A stretch of 43,638 nt of DNA from an uncultured Prevotellaceae bacterium (GCA_900317635.1 ONHN01000027.1:1-43638), one strand, 5' to 3'. Shown: positions 20,319-29,030, numbered from the stretch's first letter. Notes: a model not told the origin generated them from the letters alone. Numbers and translations: made by a program.

Positions 20319-20436
20319 TTTGAAACCACTGCGAACACTTCAATCTCACAACGAGCACGGATCTTCTTTTTTAGTTGTGCTGGTTGTGGAATGTAGTGTA
20401 TGTAGTGGTTCCCCCATTCATCGGCATAGCCCAACC
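20319..20436. repeat. Flanking repeat A of the men-locus surface-protein gene
   Basis: The sequence begins TTTGAAACCACTGCGAACACT and ends near GGCATAGCCCAACCTAA. It resembles 23252-23354 in the same orientation: TTTGAAACCACT, CGAACACT, an ACG-GCAC block, GTAGTGGTT, TCGGC-TAGCC. Within it, AAACCACT (20323-20330) faces AGTGGTT (20404-20410). Identity is only moderate, roughly 70% by eye. Confidence 0.55.
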
Positions 20437-20443
20437 TAAAGAC

Positions 20444-23173
20444 CTACTTGCCTAATATCATGTTGACGAGCGTCGTAACGTCGCCCACGTTGACCGAGCC
20501 GTCGCCGTTGAGGTCGGCAGCAGCGGACATGGCGGTTTTGCCAAGTATCATGTTGACGAGCGTCGAAACGTCGCCCACGTTGACCGAGCCGTCGCCGTTG
20601 AGGTCGGCGGGGTCGGCATCGTTAGGATCGCCCAGTCTGAGATAAGCGACGGGGTCGCCGTCGGTGCCGACGATGGCCTTTCCGCCACCTTCGCCGTAGG
20701 CAGCGACTGATGCTCCCTCGGGTTCAAGCACTTCGCAGTTGATGAGCGAGATGTCTTTGAAGTCCATAATGGCTGCAGCTGTGGCGTTGATGGTGGCTTT
20801 ACCCGTAAAGGCTAAGCTTTCGGCGGTATTCTTCTGCATGCCTGCGATGCCCCATTTGCACTTGTCGATGACGAGGTCGGCGCAATTCAGCCACGCCACC
20901 CCGCCTTGCCGCATATAGATGGCCGTAGAGTTGTTGCTCGTGACGGACATCTTGAGGCGGTGCGGGGCATTCAGCAGGATGTTTTTGCTCGAGCGAATGA
21001 TGTTGGTCTTAGCACTGAGGGTGCAAGGCGCGTCGGTGGTAATCATCAGCAAGTCGTCGCCCGTGTATTCGATGAGATAGCTCCCGCTGTAGTCGATGTC
21101 CTTGTGGATAACGAGATTGGGCACCACGCCGTTGAATTCCTCGTAAGTGACAGAGCCGTCGCCCAGTATATCGTAGCCTGCTAATTTCACCACTTCCTTG
21201 CCGCAGACGGTGACGGGAAGAATGGAAGCGTTGCCAGCAATAGACATTGAGCAAACGAGCTGCTTATCTTTCGTGTATTGCCACGGGATATCCTCATTAT
21301 ACGTAGCCCCTACTGGGTCAACGACTTTGCAGCTGTAGTAGTCCACCGTGCCGAAGCCATTTATCACGCCATTGCTACCCTTCAAGCTGGCCGAAACGTT
21401 GTCGAAGACAAGGGCATCGCTCTCGCCTCCTTTCAGGGCGTTAGCCTTTCCATCAGCCTCGATAGTCAGCGCGCGAAGCATCAGTGTAGTTCTGGCGTTG
21501 GCCGTGCCGATGCAGCTTGAGTTGGAAGAGACCATCGTAAGCTTTGGATTGCTGCCCACGCCTTTCAGTTCTAAGTCGTGACGGCTTTGATAGATGCAAT
21601 ACGAAGCACTCTCCATCGAGCAGTTGCCCTCCACTTGTACGCTCAGTTTCGAACTCAGCGCAAGATTGTTGAGGGCTGCGGACGACTTCGTGTTGCGAAG
21701 CGTGGCATTCTTCAATGTCAACACATTCTCGTTGGGCAGGTAATACACTTCGCCCGTAATGCCGGTGCCCTTGACGGGATAGAAGTTGGAGCTTGTCACC
21801 GTTGTCTCGCCCACAGAGAGCATAAAGCTTTTCGAACCCGTTAAGAACTTGACCGTCCCCGTGGCGTTCTTGCCGCCGGGTGTGCTTACGATGTCGCTTC
21901 CACTCTCAAAGAGGAACAAGCCGTCGCTGTCCTCCCAATAGTGGTCGAAGGGGATATTGAAAGACTTAGCAAAGATTGTGCCATTTGAATAGGAGGGCGC
22001 ATAAGCCGTGAGGTTTCCCTTCTGATTGGCAGGAATGCTCAGCGTTGCGACTTTGAGGGCTTCGCTGCTTGTTGCACTAACATCGGCAGACACGTCTCTC
22101 AGCACAAGTACGCCACTTACCTTAATACCCTGCTTATAGCCTGACACGCGAAGAGACGATATTCCTGCGGCTGAACCGTATAGGTCTAACTTGCCGCCGC
22201 ACGCAATGGCCGTTGCCGGATTCGAAAGTGAGCCAGCTGAAATCTGACACGCATTCCCCACGTTGATGTTCAAGCTGCCTACGGAAGAGATACACGTCGT
22301 GGCACTCGTGCCGCTGGGGGGAGTTATCGTGGTCTGGTTCAGGTATAGTGTGTTGGTCTGCGGGTCGTATTCCGCAGGATTTGACAGGCCGTCGATAGCC
22401 TCGTGAATATACCGATAGTTGCCGCTATGTATGGGAAAGCCTAAAACATCGAGGTTGTAGTACTTGCCGAAGTGGACATAGCTATTGCCTATGACGGTGC
22501 CGTTCGCATCGCACACGCTATGTTTCGACGTATTGAAGCTGCCAGTCTTTCCGCCAGAGTCGCTACTATGGAAAAAGAGGCCATAACCACTGCCGTAGGT
22601 TATGCTCTGAATGTTGCTGACGCTGGCCGTCTTGCCTCGAGCACGAAGGTGCGCATACTGCCCGATATAGAGGCTTTCGCCCGATGTGCCGTCAGTTCCT
22701 CGAATGCCATAGGCACCGTCAGCGTCAACATCGACGCTTCGAAAGGAGACTTTGCAACTTGTATTTATTCCCAAAGCACTATTTGACGTTGAAGTCAGCA
22801 TAAGCTTTGCGTAGGCATTATAGCGGCGCGTAATGGTACACCAGTCGGCTTCCCCTGCTAAGCGCAGGGCGCGATAGTTGCTTGATAAGGTGCATTGGCC
22901 CACCACTTCGATGGTCAAGCCAATACCAACGTAGATGGCATCGTTGTTTCCAGCGTTCATAACCACGTTGTCCAAGATAAGCTTTTTGCTCGTGCCCGAA
23001 CCTGGCACGAAGGTGATGGTTCCCTGCTTAATGGCCGAGAGGGACGACGAACTATACTTCGACTGAGTAGTAAGGCTTATGGTCGTACCAGCCAACTGAA
23101 CGACAGCAGCTCCATCGGCTACAGCTACTAATGCTACGAGGGCAAAGACGAAGGTTAAAACTATGTGTTTCAT
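20444..23173 (-). CDS. Large secreted repeat protein with a dockerin-like C-terminus
   Basis: A 909-residue exported protein of unknown function. A signal peptide (MKHIVLTFVFALVALVAVADG) is followed by repeated beta-rich segments of the type YxPxxNxLxLxNATL...LxVxVxGNCxxxS, likely a beta-helix or stacked beta-sandwich surface protein. The last 55 residues contain two dockerin/EF-hand-like repeats, DLNGDGSVNVGDVSTLVNM and DLNGDGSVNVGDVTTLVNM, ending in ILGK. In DNA these are near-identical 70-bp blocks spaced 90 bp apart (from 20448 and 20538), a recent tandem duplication. The Asp/Asn spacing suggests calcium binding. No cohesin is encoded in the window, so an attachment partner is unknown. 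The gene lies between menD and menB and is flanked by related repeats, suggesting insertion. Confidence 0.75.
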   Translation of the reverse strand: MKHIVLTFVFALVALVAVADGAAVVQLAGTTISLTTQSKYSSSSLSAIKQGTITFVPGSGTSKKLILDNVVMNAGNNDAIYVGIGLTIEVVGQCTLSSNYRALRLAGEADWCTITRRYNAYAKLMLTSTSNSALGINTSCKVSFRSVDVDADGAYGIRGTDGTSGESLYIGQYAHLRARGKTASVSNIQSITYGSGYGLFFHSSDSGGKTGSFNTSKHSVCDANGTVIGNSYVHFGKYYNLDVLGFPIHSGNYRYIHEAIDGLSNPAEYDPQTNTLYLNQTTITPPSGTSATTCISSVGSLNINVGNACQISAGSLSNPATAIACGGKLDLYGSAAGISSLRVSGYKQGIKVSGVLVLRDVSADVSATSSEALKVATLSIPANQKGNLTAYAPSYSNGTIFAKSFNIPFDHYWEDSDGLFLFESGSDIVSTPGGKNATGTVKFLTGSKSFMLSVGETTVTSSNFYPVKGTGITGEVYYLPNENVLTLKNATLRNTKSSAALNNLALSSKLSVQVEGNCSMESASYCIYQSRHDLELKGVGSNPKLTMVSSNSSCIGTANARTTLMLRALTIEADGKANALKGGESDALVFDNVSASLKGSNGVINGFGTVDYYSCKVVDPVGATYNEDIPWQYTKDKQLVCSMSIAGNASILPVTVCGKEVVKLAGYDILGDGSVTYEEFNGVVPNLVIHKDIDYSGSYLIEYTGDDLLMITTDAPCTLSAKTNIIRSSKNILLNAPHRLKMSVTSNNSTAIYMRQGGVAWLNCADLVIDKCKWGIAGMQKNTAESLAFTGKATINATAAAIMDFKDISLINCEVLEPEGASVAAYGEGGGKAIVGTDGDPVAYLRLGDPNDADPADLNGDGSVNVGDVSTLVNMILGKTAMSAAADLNGDGSVNVGDVTTLVNMILGK

Positions 23174-23251
23174 TGTTATAAAAGATAATATGTAGATAAA
23201 TGAAAGGGTTAGTTCGTGTGTCTTTAAGTTCTTAGGCTTTTAGGTCTTAGG

Positions 23252-23354
23252 TTTGAAACCACTACGAACACTACCCTCACTCAACGTGCACAGCTCTCTT
23301 TAGTCTTAAAGATGTACCGAGGTTGTAGTGGTTTCACACTGTCGGCGTAGCCTA
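23252..23354. repeat. Flanking repeat B of the men-locus surface-protein gene
   Basis: Second copy of the block described at 20319-20436, starting TTTGAAACCACTACGAACACT and ending TCGGCGTAGCCTAA. AAACCACT (23256-23263) faces AGTGGTTT (23327-23334). Just upstream, TAGGTCTTAGGTT (23241-23253) is a near reverse complement of AACCTAAAGACCTA at the end of copy A. The rest of 23174-23384 has no other recognisable content. Confidence 0.55.
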
Positions 23355-23384
23355 ATGTTTTATGTTGATTGTTTTGCTAAAGGG

Positions 23385-25043
23385 TTACTTATCTTGCGGG
23401 GGCATCCAGGGGAAAACTTCCAGCAGACGGGGTCGAGGTGCAGGGTCAGTGGTCGGTTCTAAGAGCCATTGCAGTTCGACAAGAGCAAAATTATAGAAAA
23501 AACTATCTTCGTCACTACAACTGTAGGTGCTTTCATCCGCGCATCGGTATTCTATACCAAAACTCTTGCATAAGCCTTGCGCATTCGTATTGTGCGATCC
23601 ACATACGAGCCGCTGCGCGTTGGTTCGCTTCACACCGTCCATCTCTCGCAGTATCATACCGCCGCCATCGTTGATGAGCAGGATGCGGAGGTCGGCAGGC
23701 GCATCGTTCCAGAGGGCGTTTGAGTCGTAGAAGAAGCTGAGGTCGCCCGTGACGAAGAGCGTAGGCCCTGCCGCACGCTGGCTGTAGCCCCATGCCACGG
23801 ACATACTGCCCTCGATGCCGTTCACGCCACGGTTGCAGAATGTGGGCACGAGGCCGCTATCCAAATAGTGGTCGGCGGTGCGAACAGCGAGGCTATTAGC
23901 GAGATGCAGCGAGGCAGGCATATATTCTTTTAGTGCTGAGCATAGGCTACCAGTCAAACCCAACAAATATGGATCACCAGAGTAGTGCTTCCAGAATGTG
24001 CTAAGACAATCGTTCATAAAGTTATCCAACCTCTCGCGCATTCGTTGCACTTCGGCATTGGGTTGCAACTCGCGGTACAGCTGAGCTAAGGCGCACTGCG
24101 TGTCGCCGCGCACAACATAGCGCAGGTTGCAGAACGTGTCGGGCGTGCGGTTGGGCTGTTCCTCGATGCGAACCGTGAACGCACCAAGCATCGTTTGCAA
24201 GGCACGGGGGGCGGTGATGAAGTTGCCGCCTACATGGACGATAGCCAGCTGCTCGATTGACAGAGGCTCTTCGTTGTTTTGCAATTCGAAAGCACTGAGA
24301 TAGAGGCTGCCGGGCAGGTTGGATAGATAGTCGGGCAGCAGCAGTGCCTTATTCTCCTCGAAGAGACGCGTGGCCACATCGAGTCTGCCGCGCTCCCACT
24401 GTCCGCACACAAGAATAGGACAAGTGGCGGCGCGTATCTCGTCGATGACGTTACGAGGAATGGGGTTCTCGGCAATGGGGCTTATGTCCTTTATGACGCG
24501 CTCACTGGGTAGTTCGTAAGTCGTGAAATCGTAGAGAGGTTCGTCAATGGGCACGTTGATATGTACGGGACCTCGTTGCAAGCTGTTCAGAGCCTCGTTG
24601 ATGAGCTGGTTGTTGTGGCGATGCTCGTCCTCGGTGTGTGCTTCCTTTATATTATAGGTCTGCGCAAAGGGCCGCATAACGCCTTGCTGCGGTAAAGTCT
24701 GCCCCATAAGCTGCCCTATGCGGGGAGCCGGACGGTCGGCAGAAACGATAAGCAGGGGCAAGCCGCGCTCGGCCGCTTCGGCCACGGCGGGCATGGTGTT
24801 GAGCACTGCCGTTCCGCTCGTCACGCACACCAGCACGGGCCTGCACTGCAAGGCCAAGCTCATGCCTATGGCGGCAAAGGCGGCGCAGCGCTCGTCGGTA
24901 ACCCCCACGGCCTTGATGCCTGCGCCAACGAGGGTATGCGTCAGCGGCGCATTGCGCGAGCCTGGGCAGAACACGCCGTCGCGCACGCCGTGCGCTTTCA
25001 GCAAGGCGGCAAGCTGGCAGATATGTGCGTGGGAGGAGAACAT
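23385..25043 (-). CDS. menD: SEPHCHC synthase (menaquinone)
   Basis: A 552-residue thiamine-diphosphate enzyme joining isochorismate and 2-oxoglutarate in menaquinone synthesis. Family motifs: FCPGSRNAPLT near the N-terminus, TDERCAAFAAIGMSLA, CVTSGTA, ADRPAPRIGQLMGQT, CNRGVNGIEGSMSVAWG and the ThDP region FVTGDLSFFYDSNALWN. I chose the ATG at 25043 (MFSSHAHICQLAALLKAHG), where MenD proteins normally begin. A GTG at 25127 would add 28 residues rich in Ser/Asn/Asp, but that stretch is AACTCC/GATAACTCC repeat DNA like that at 28020-28130, so it is more likely intergenic. cca lies 88 nt upstream. Confidence 0.93.
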   Translation of the reverse strand: MFSSHAHICQLAALLKAHGVRDGVFCPGSRNAPLTHTLVGAGIKAVGVTDERCAAFAAIGMSLALQCRPVLVCVTSGTAVLNTMPAVAEAAERGLPLLIVSADRPAPRIGQLMGQTLPQQGVMRPFAQTYNIKEAHTEDEHRHNNQLINEALNSLQRGPVHINVPIDEPLYDFTTYELPSERVIKDISPIAENPIPRNVIDEIRAATCPILVCGQWERGRLDVATRLFEENKALLLPDYLSNLPGSLYLSAFELQNNEEPLSIEQLAIVHVGGNFITAPRALQTMLGAFTVRIEEQPNRTPDTFCNLRYVVRGDTQCALAQLYRELQPNAEVQRMRERLDNFMNDCLSTFWKHYSGDPYLLGLTGSLCSALKEYMPASLHLANSLAVRTADHYLDSGLVPTFCNRGVNGIEGSMSVAWGYSQRAAGPTLFVTGDLSFFYDSNALWNDAPADLRILLINDGGGMILREMDGVKRTNAQRLVCGSHNTNAQGLCKSFGIEYRCADESTYSCSDEDSFFYNFALVELQWLLEPTTDPAPRPRLLEVFPWMPPQDK

Positions 25044-25131
25044 GGGGGGGATGACGAGGTTTAGTTCTTCTGTGTTGTCGAAGGCCGCAGAGTTATCGGA
25101 GTTATCGGAGGAGTTAGAAGAGACCACGCGC

Positions 25132-26565
25132 TCAGACTTCTTTCAGACCCATTTCAGCTGCTCGCTGCTTGATGAAGGCGAGGGCGGGTTCGTAGACGTT
25201 GGGCACGATGCCGTCGAGGATTGCATCTTTCAGGGCTGCTTTCAGCACGCCCACTTCTTTGCAAGGCGGTAGGCCGAAGAGGTGCATGATTTCGTCGCCG
25301 CTGACAGGCGGTTGGAAATTACGGATGCGGTCTTTCTCTTCTATGTCAATAAGCTTCTGACGCACGAGCTGGAAGTTGTCACGAAAGCGTTGCTTGCGTT
25401 GCTCGTTGCGGCTGGTGATGTCGGCATCGCAGAGCGTCATGAGGTCGTCGATGTCGTCGCCAGCCTCGAAGAGCAGGCGGCGCACGGCACTGTCGGTCAC
25501 TTCGTCGTCGGCAATGGCAATGGGGCGCATGTGGAGGTCCACGAGCTTCTCAACGTAGTGCAGGCGTTCGTCCAGGGGCATCGTCATCCGCTTGAAGAGC
25601 GGGCGCAGCATCTTGCGCCCAATGTAGTTGTGGTTGTGGAAGGTCCAGCCCACGGCGGGTTCCCAGCGTTTACTGCGCGGTTTGCCTATATCGTGAAGCA
25701 AGGCTGCCCAACGCAGCCAAAGGTTATCGCTAACACGAGCAACGTTGTCGAGCACTTCCAAGCTGTGATAGAAGTTGTTTTTGTGGGCACGCCCGCCCCG
25801 CGTTTCCACGTTGTCGAGGGCGGCCACTTCGGGCAGTATGAGTTCCAGAAGCCCACAGCGTTGCAACTCTACCAAGCCGATGCTGGGCTGGGGAGCGAGC
25901 AGTATCTTATTGAGCTCAACGAGTATGCGTTCATGCGAAACAATGTCGATGCGATGTCGGTTTCGCTCGAGGGCCTCGAAGGTTTCTTCTTCAATGCGAA
26001 AGTTGAGTTGAGTGGCAAAGCGCACGCAGCGCATCATGCGCAGGGGGTCGTCGCTGAAGGTGATGTCGGGGTCGAGGGGCGTGCAGATAATGCCGTCGCG
26101 CAGGTCGTAGCGTCCCTGGAAAGGGTCAACAAGTTCGCCGAAGCGGTCGGCATTCAGGCAGATGGCCATCGCGTTGATGGTGAAATCGCGCCGATTTTGG
26201 TCGTCTTCCAACGTGCCGTCCTCCACGATGGGCTTGCGGCTCTCGCGGTGGTAGCTCTCGCGCCGGGCGCCGACAAACTCCACCTCCATATCGCCATACT
26301 TCACTTGCGCCGTCCCGAAGTTGCGAAAAACGCTCAAGTGGGCACCGCGCCCGAGGCGGTGAGCAAAAGCACGTGCTATGTCGATGCCCTTGCCCACGAC
26401 CACCACGTCGATGTCGCCCGTAGGGCGTTCGAGGAAGAGGTCGCGCACGTAGCCGCCTACGACGTAGCATTCAACCCCAAGCTTGTCGGCAGTTTCGGAC
26501 AAGAGGGTGAAAACCTTGTGCTGACGCAACAGCGCGGCCAGCTCAACATTCGTCAGATTTCTCAT
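25132..26565 (-). CDS. cca: CCA-adding/poly(A) polymerase-type tRNA nucleotidyltransferase with HD domain
   Basis: A 477-residue class II nucleotidyltransferase that adds or repairs tRNA 3'-CCA. Motifs: YVVGGYVRD with G37-G38, the catalytic DID (D51, D53), RRDFTINAMA, DPLRMMRCVRFA (nucleotide/RNA-binding helix region) and an HD-type LLHDIGKP with HNHNYIG in the C-terminal half. I chose the ATG at 26565 (MRNLTNVELAALL) because a perfect -7 box lies only 7 nt upstream; ten further codons are open but would overlap the promoter. The three tRNA genes of this window already encode CCA, so its role here is mainly repair or serving other tRNAs. Confidence 0.92.
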   Translation of the reverse strand: MRNLTNVELAALLRQHKVFTLLSETADKLGVECYVVGGYVRDLFLERPTGDIDVVVVGKGIDIARAFAHRLGRGAHLSVFRNFGTAQVKYGDMEVEFVGARRESYHRESRKPIVEDGTLEDDQNRRDFTINAMAICLNADRFGELVDPFQGRYDLRDGIICTPLDPDITFSDDPLRMMRCVRFATQLNFRIEEETFEALERNRHRIDIVSHERILVELNKILLAPQPSIGLVELQRCGLLELILPEVAALDNVETRGGRAHKNNFYHSLEVLDNVARVSDNLWLRWAALLHDIGKPRSKRWEPAVGWTFHNHNYIGRKMLRPLFKRMTMPLDERLHYVEKLVDLHMRPIAIADDEVTDSAVRRLLFEAGDDIDDLMTLCDADITSRNEQRKQRFRDNFQLVRQKLIDIEEKDRIRNFQPPVSGDEIMHLFGLPPCKEVGVLKAALKDAILDGIVPNVYEPALAFIKQRAAEMGLKEV

Positions 26566-26572
26566 TGCACCG

Positions 26573-26580
26573 CAAAGATA
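26573..26580 (-). promoter_or_regulatory. -7 box immediately upstream of cca
   Basis: The minus strand reads TATCTTTG, then 7 nt, then the ATG at 26565. A normal start site for this box would give a leader of only about 0-3 nt, so the mRNA would be leaderless or nearly so. The -33 region is not well matched. Confidence 0.55.
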
Positions 26581-26617
26581 GTACTTTTCGGCCATAACCG
26601 AAAGCCTTTATAAGAAT

Positions 26618-26707
26618 AAGTGACGAGTGACGAGCGACAAGTGACGAGTGACGAGTGACAAGTGACAGTCGCCAAAGTTCAGTATGTTGCGTTGTCAACG
26701 CAACATA
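26618..26707. repeat. GTGACGAG array followed by an ATGTTGCG palindrome
   Basis: 26618-26667 is an array of GTGACGA/GTGACAA units. It is followed at 26683-26707 by a perfect 25-nt palindrome with half-site TATGTTGCGTTG around a single central T. The same order (array then palindrome) occurs at 29811-29856. A GC-rich module follows at about 26735-26775. The interval 26596-26782 has no gene. Confidence 0.8.
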
Positions 26708-26782
26708 CCCATCCCCCCCGCCACTTCTACTGGAAGCGCGGATGCCTCGCCTGCATTATAGGACACCTGCGTCCCATACGCT

Positions 26783-27988
26783 TCACCCCTGCAACGCTTC
26801 GCAGAACTGTCGCAATTCGGCGGCGTGGCGCCCTGGAAGCACGACGTGGTGGTTGCCAATGGGACGCGTCAGGAAGTAGTTGGCATCGGTTGGATGGTCG
26901 AGCCGCAAGTGGAACTGCGTGCGACACAAATTGGGCGCGGCGGTGCACTGCGTCAGCGTGGCTTCGGCAGCAAAACATTCCGACAAATCGCCCGACACCT
27001 TAAAGAGCGTCACAGCTCCCGCCTCAGCATAGCCGCAAATGCCAACACCTATGCCCGACTCGAAGTGCGTATCAAGCTCGTAGCGGCTGACGAGGTCGAG
27101 GGGAATGGTGCAATGCGCCATGAGGAGTTCGCCCGTCGAAGGATTGATGCTGGCGGGGTTCGACTGGAAGCTGGACGTGCCGAGCAGCATCCGCACAATA
27201 GCCATCGACAGCATCGCAGGCACGTCGCCCTCGCAACCTGCCGTGAAGCCTTCAGCCCCGAGCCGCGCCAATGCCATGCAGCCCGTGTTGCGAACAGCCG
27301 TCAGTAGGTCGAAGCAGCGCAGCGTAAATCCCTGTAACGCCTCTTCGCGCACCAAGCGCGCCAATGCCTCGTATATGCGCATAGCACCCGGCAGTGCCTG
27401 CTGCACTTCGGGCCTGTCGGAAGAGATAGCAAGCGGCGACACGGGCGTTTCTTCATAAACGTTCAGCAGTCGCTCCATCGGTATGTCAATGAGCTCCACT
27501 CCCAACTTGCGCCTTACGGCTTCGTAGTCGGCCTGACTGGAAATAAGCCAGTCGGAGGGCTGCCCTATCACGCCGTAGCGCGCGCCCTGCAACTTCGCCC
27601 TGGCCTGCGCTGCACGTTCCAGGGCGGCTATGCGCGCGCCAACGTAGCTCGTTTCGCCGTGAAGTATCTCGCCGCGAAGACCTTGTTGGCGCAGATACGA
27701 CAATATCTCGAGCGAGGCAGCCAGCGAGTTCGACGTGGCAGAGGCTAAAAGCACAAAGGGCGCGCCGTCCGCCTTCGCCCTTAGTTCGGGCAAGAGCGTC
27801 CGAAACAGACCCTCCGTGCCGCCTGTACGCACGAAGATAACGGCGGGTTGAACGTGGCCGTAGGCTGTGAAATCGTCTTCGTGGAGCACGTAATCGTGCG
27901 TCAGCGAATCAAGAAACGCCTGCGTGGCGGTGCTCACCAACTTCTTGTCGTGAAGCGGCGATGTCAGCGTAAAGATATGTAGTGCCAT
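26783..27988 (-). CDS. L-fucose isomerase-like protein
   Basis: A 401-residue cytosolic protein of the L-fucose/L-arabinose isomerase-like superfamily. Visible signatures: FVRTGGTEGLF and PFVLLASATSNSLAASLEIL in the N-terminal Rossmann-like part, GQPSDWLI in the middle, and a C-terminal half with CFDLL, GCEGDVPAMLSM, NPASINPSTGELLMAHCTIP and DTHFESGIGVGI, similar to the isomerase active-site domain. It is shorter than classical FucI (about 590 residues), so it is a homologue rather than FucI proper. A role in fucose or related sugar conversion fits the fucosidase and the adjacent mutarotase-like gene, 148 nt upstream on the same strand, but the substrate is unproven. Confidence 0.72.
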   Translation of the reverse strand: MALHIFTLTSPLHDKKLVSTATQAFLDSLTHDYVLHEDDFTAYGHVQPAVIFVRTGGTEGLFRTLLPELRAKADGAPFVLLASATSNSLAASLEILSYLRQQGLRGEILHGETSYVGARIAALERAAQARAKLQGARYGVIGQPSDWLISSQADYEAVRRKLGVELIDIPMERLLNVYEETPVSPLAISSDRPEVQQALPGAMRIYEALARLVREEALQGFTLRCFDLLTAVRNTGCMALARLGAEGFTAGCEGDVPAMLSMAIVRMLLGTSSFQSNPASINPSTGELLMAHCTIPLDLVSRYELDTHFESGIGVGICGYAEAGAVTLFKVSGDLSECFAAEATLTQCTAAPNLCRTQFHLRLDHPTDANYFLTRPIGNHHVVLPGRHAAELRQFCEALQG

Positions 27989-28031
27989 AACTAATTCAAG
28001 TTTCGGATGTTTGAGGAGTTAAGGGAGTTAA

Positions 28032-28097
28032 AGGAGTTAAAGACGATACTTTTGATGCCCATATAACATGCCTATAAGACTATCGTCTTTAACTCCT
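28032..28097. other. 17-bp inverted repeat between mutarotase-like and isomerase-like genes
   Basis: AGGAGTTAAAGACGATA (28032-28048) and its exact reverse complement (28081-28097) enclose a 32-nt loop. A second small hairpin, GCAGCC-ata-GGCTGC, follows at about 28100-28114. On the minus strand it separates two probably linked genes and could attenuate expression of the second. AACTCC-type sequence here resembles the cca-menD gap. Confidence 0.6.
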
Positions 28098-28136
28098 CAG
28101 CAGCCATAGGCTGCGATAACTCCTTCTAACTCCTAA

Positions 28137-29030
28137 CTAACTAAAATGTATCTCGTAGCCAGCTTGCAGCGTGGCGCCTGGAGCCAGCACGTTGATGAGT
28201 TCGCGGGCGGGCAATTCGCCGTGGAACGTTTCGCGGTCCCCAATGCCCCACCAGGGTTCTATGCAAACGAAGGGGGCATTCTTGCCGTAAGGGCTCCACA
28301 CGCCCACGGCGGGTGCCAGGCTGTGAACGCGCACGTAGGGCTGTCCGTCGGCTCGTAGCAGCGTGATGGCCTCGGTCTGGCAGCGATCGAAAATCAGCGC
28401 ATCGTTGCGGAACGTTTCCTCCGTAAAGGCTACATCGCAGCCGCCTGTGGTGGGCACGTCGGCATAGTCGTCGTCGATGTTGCCGCCTGGTGTCACGAGG
28501 CGCGTGCGATAGGTGGCCTGCGCATCACGGTCGGCGCGCGGCGTGAGGCGCAACGTGCCGTGCATGGGTTCGCCCGCAGCAAGGTCGGGCAGGTTGAAGG
28601 CGGGATGGCCACCAATGGACACGTACATCGTCTGGCTACCTGGGTTCAGCACGCGCCAGCGCACTTGCAGCTCGCAATCCTTCAGCCGATAGCGCACACG
28701 CAGGCGAAAGGCGTAGGGATACAGCTCCAGCGTCTGCGGCGTACTTGTCAGCTCGTAGGTAACGCTCTTCTCCGTCTGCTTCTGCAACGTGAAGTCCATC
28801 ATGCGCGCAAAACCATGGCGCGGCATCCCCTTGAAAAGTTTGCCGCCAACGCGGTATTCATCGTCAAGACAACCGCCCACAAAAGGGAACAACAAGGGCG
28901 AACGCCCCGCCCAATACGCAGGGTCGCCCTGCCAAATGTACTCGTGACCTTCAGCGTTCATCACGCTCTGAAGCTCTGCGCCGTGGTTGCTGATACGAAC
29001 GCGCAGATATTCGTTCTGTAATGTTTCCAT
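28137..29030 (-). CDS. Aldose 1-epimerase family protein (LacX-like)
   Basis: A 297-residue cytosolic galactose-mutarotase-fold protein likely interconverting sugar anomers. It begins METLQNEYLRVRISNHGAELQSV and shows YIWQGDPAYWAGRSPLLFPFVG, MPRHGFARMMDF (with the conserved Arg-His), VSIGGHPAFNLP and CIEPWWGIGD, the pattern of LacX-type members. It has no signal peptide. A consensus-like promoter lies upstream, and the isomerase-like gene follows 148 nt downstream, suggesting joint sugar use. The sugar specificity cannot be read from sequence. Confidence 0.85.
   Translation of the reverse strand: METLQNEYLRVRISNHGAELQSVMNAEGHEYIWQGDPAYWAGRSPLLFPFVGGCLDDEYRVGGKLFKGMPRHGFARMMDFTLQKQTEKSVTYELTSTPQTLELYPYAFRLRVRYRLKDCELQVRWRVLNPGSQTMYVSIGGHPAFNLPDLAAGEPMHGTLRLTPRADRDAQATYRTRLVTPGGNIDDDYADVPTTGGCDVAFTEETFRNDALIFDRCQTEAITLLRADGQPYVRVHSLAPAVGVWSPYGKNAPFVCIEPWWGIGDRETFHGELPARELINVLAPGATLQAGYEIHFS

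Noticed and set aside
20444-23173. Cellulosome component
   Set aside because: Only the dockerin-like pair is present; there is no cohesin or scaffoldin and no catalytic domain in the protein.
25044-25127. GTG start adding 28 residues to MenD
   Set aside because: The added part is low-complexity Ser/Asn/Asp encoded by an AACTCC-type intergenic repeat; family members start at the ATG at 25043.
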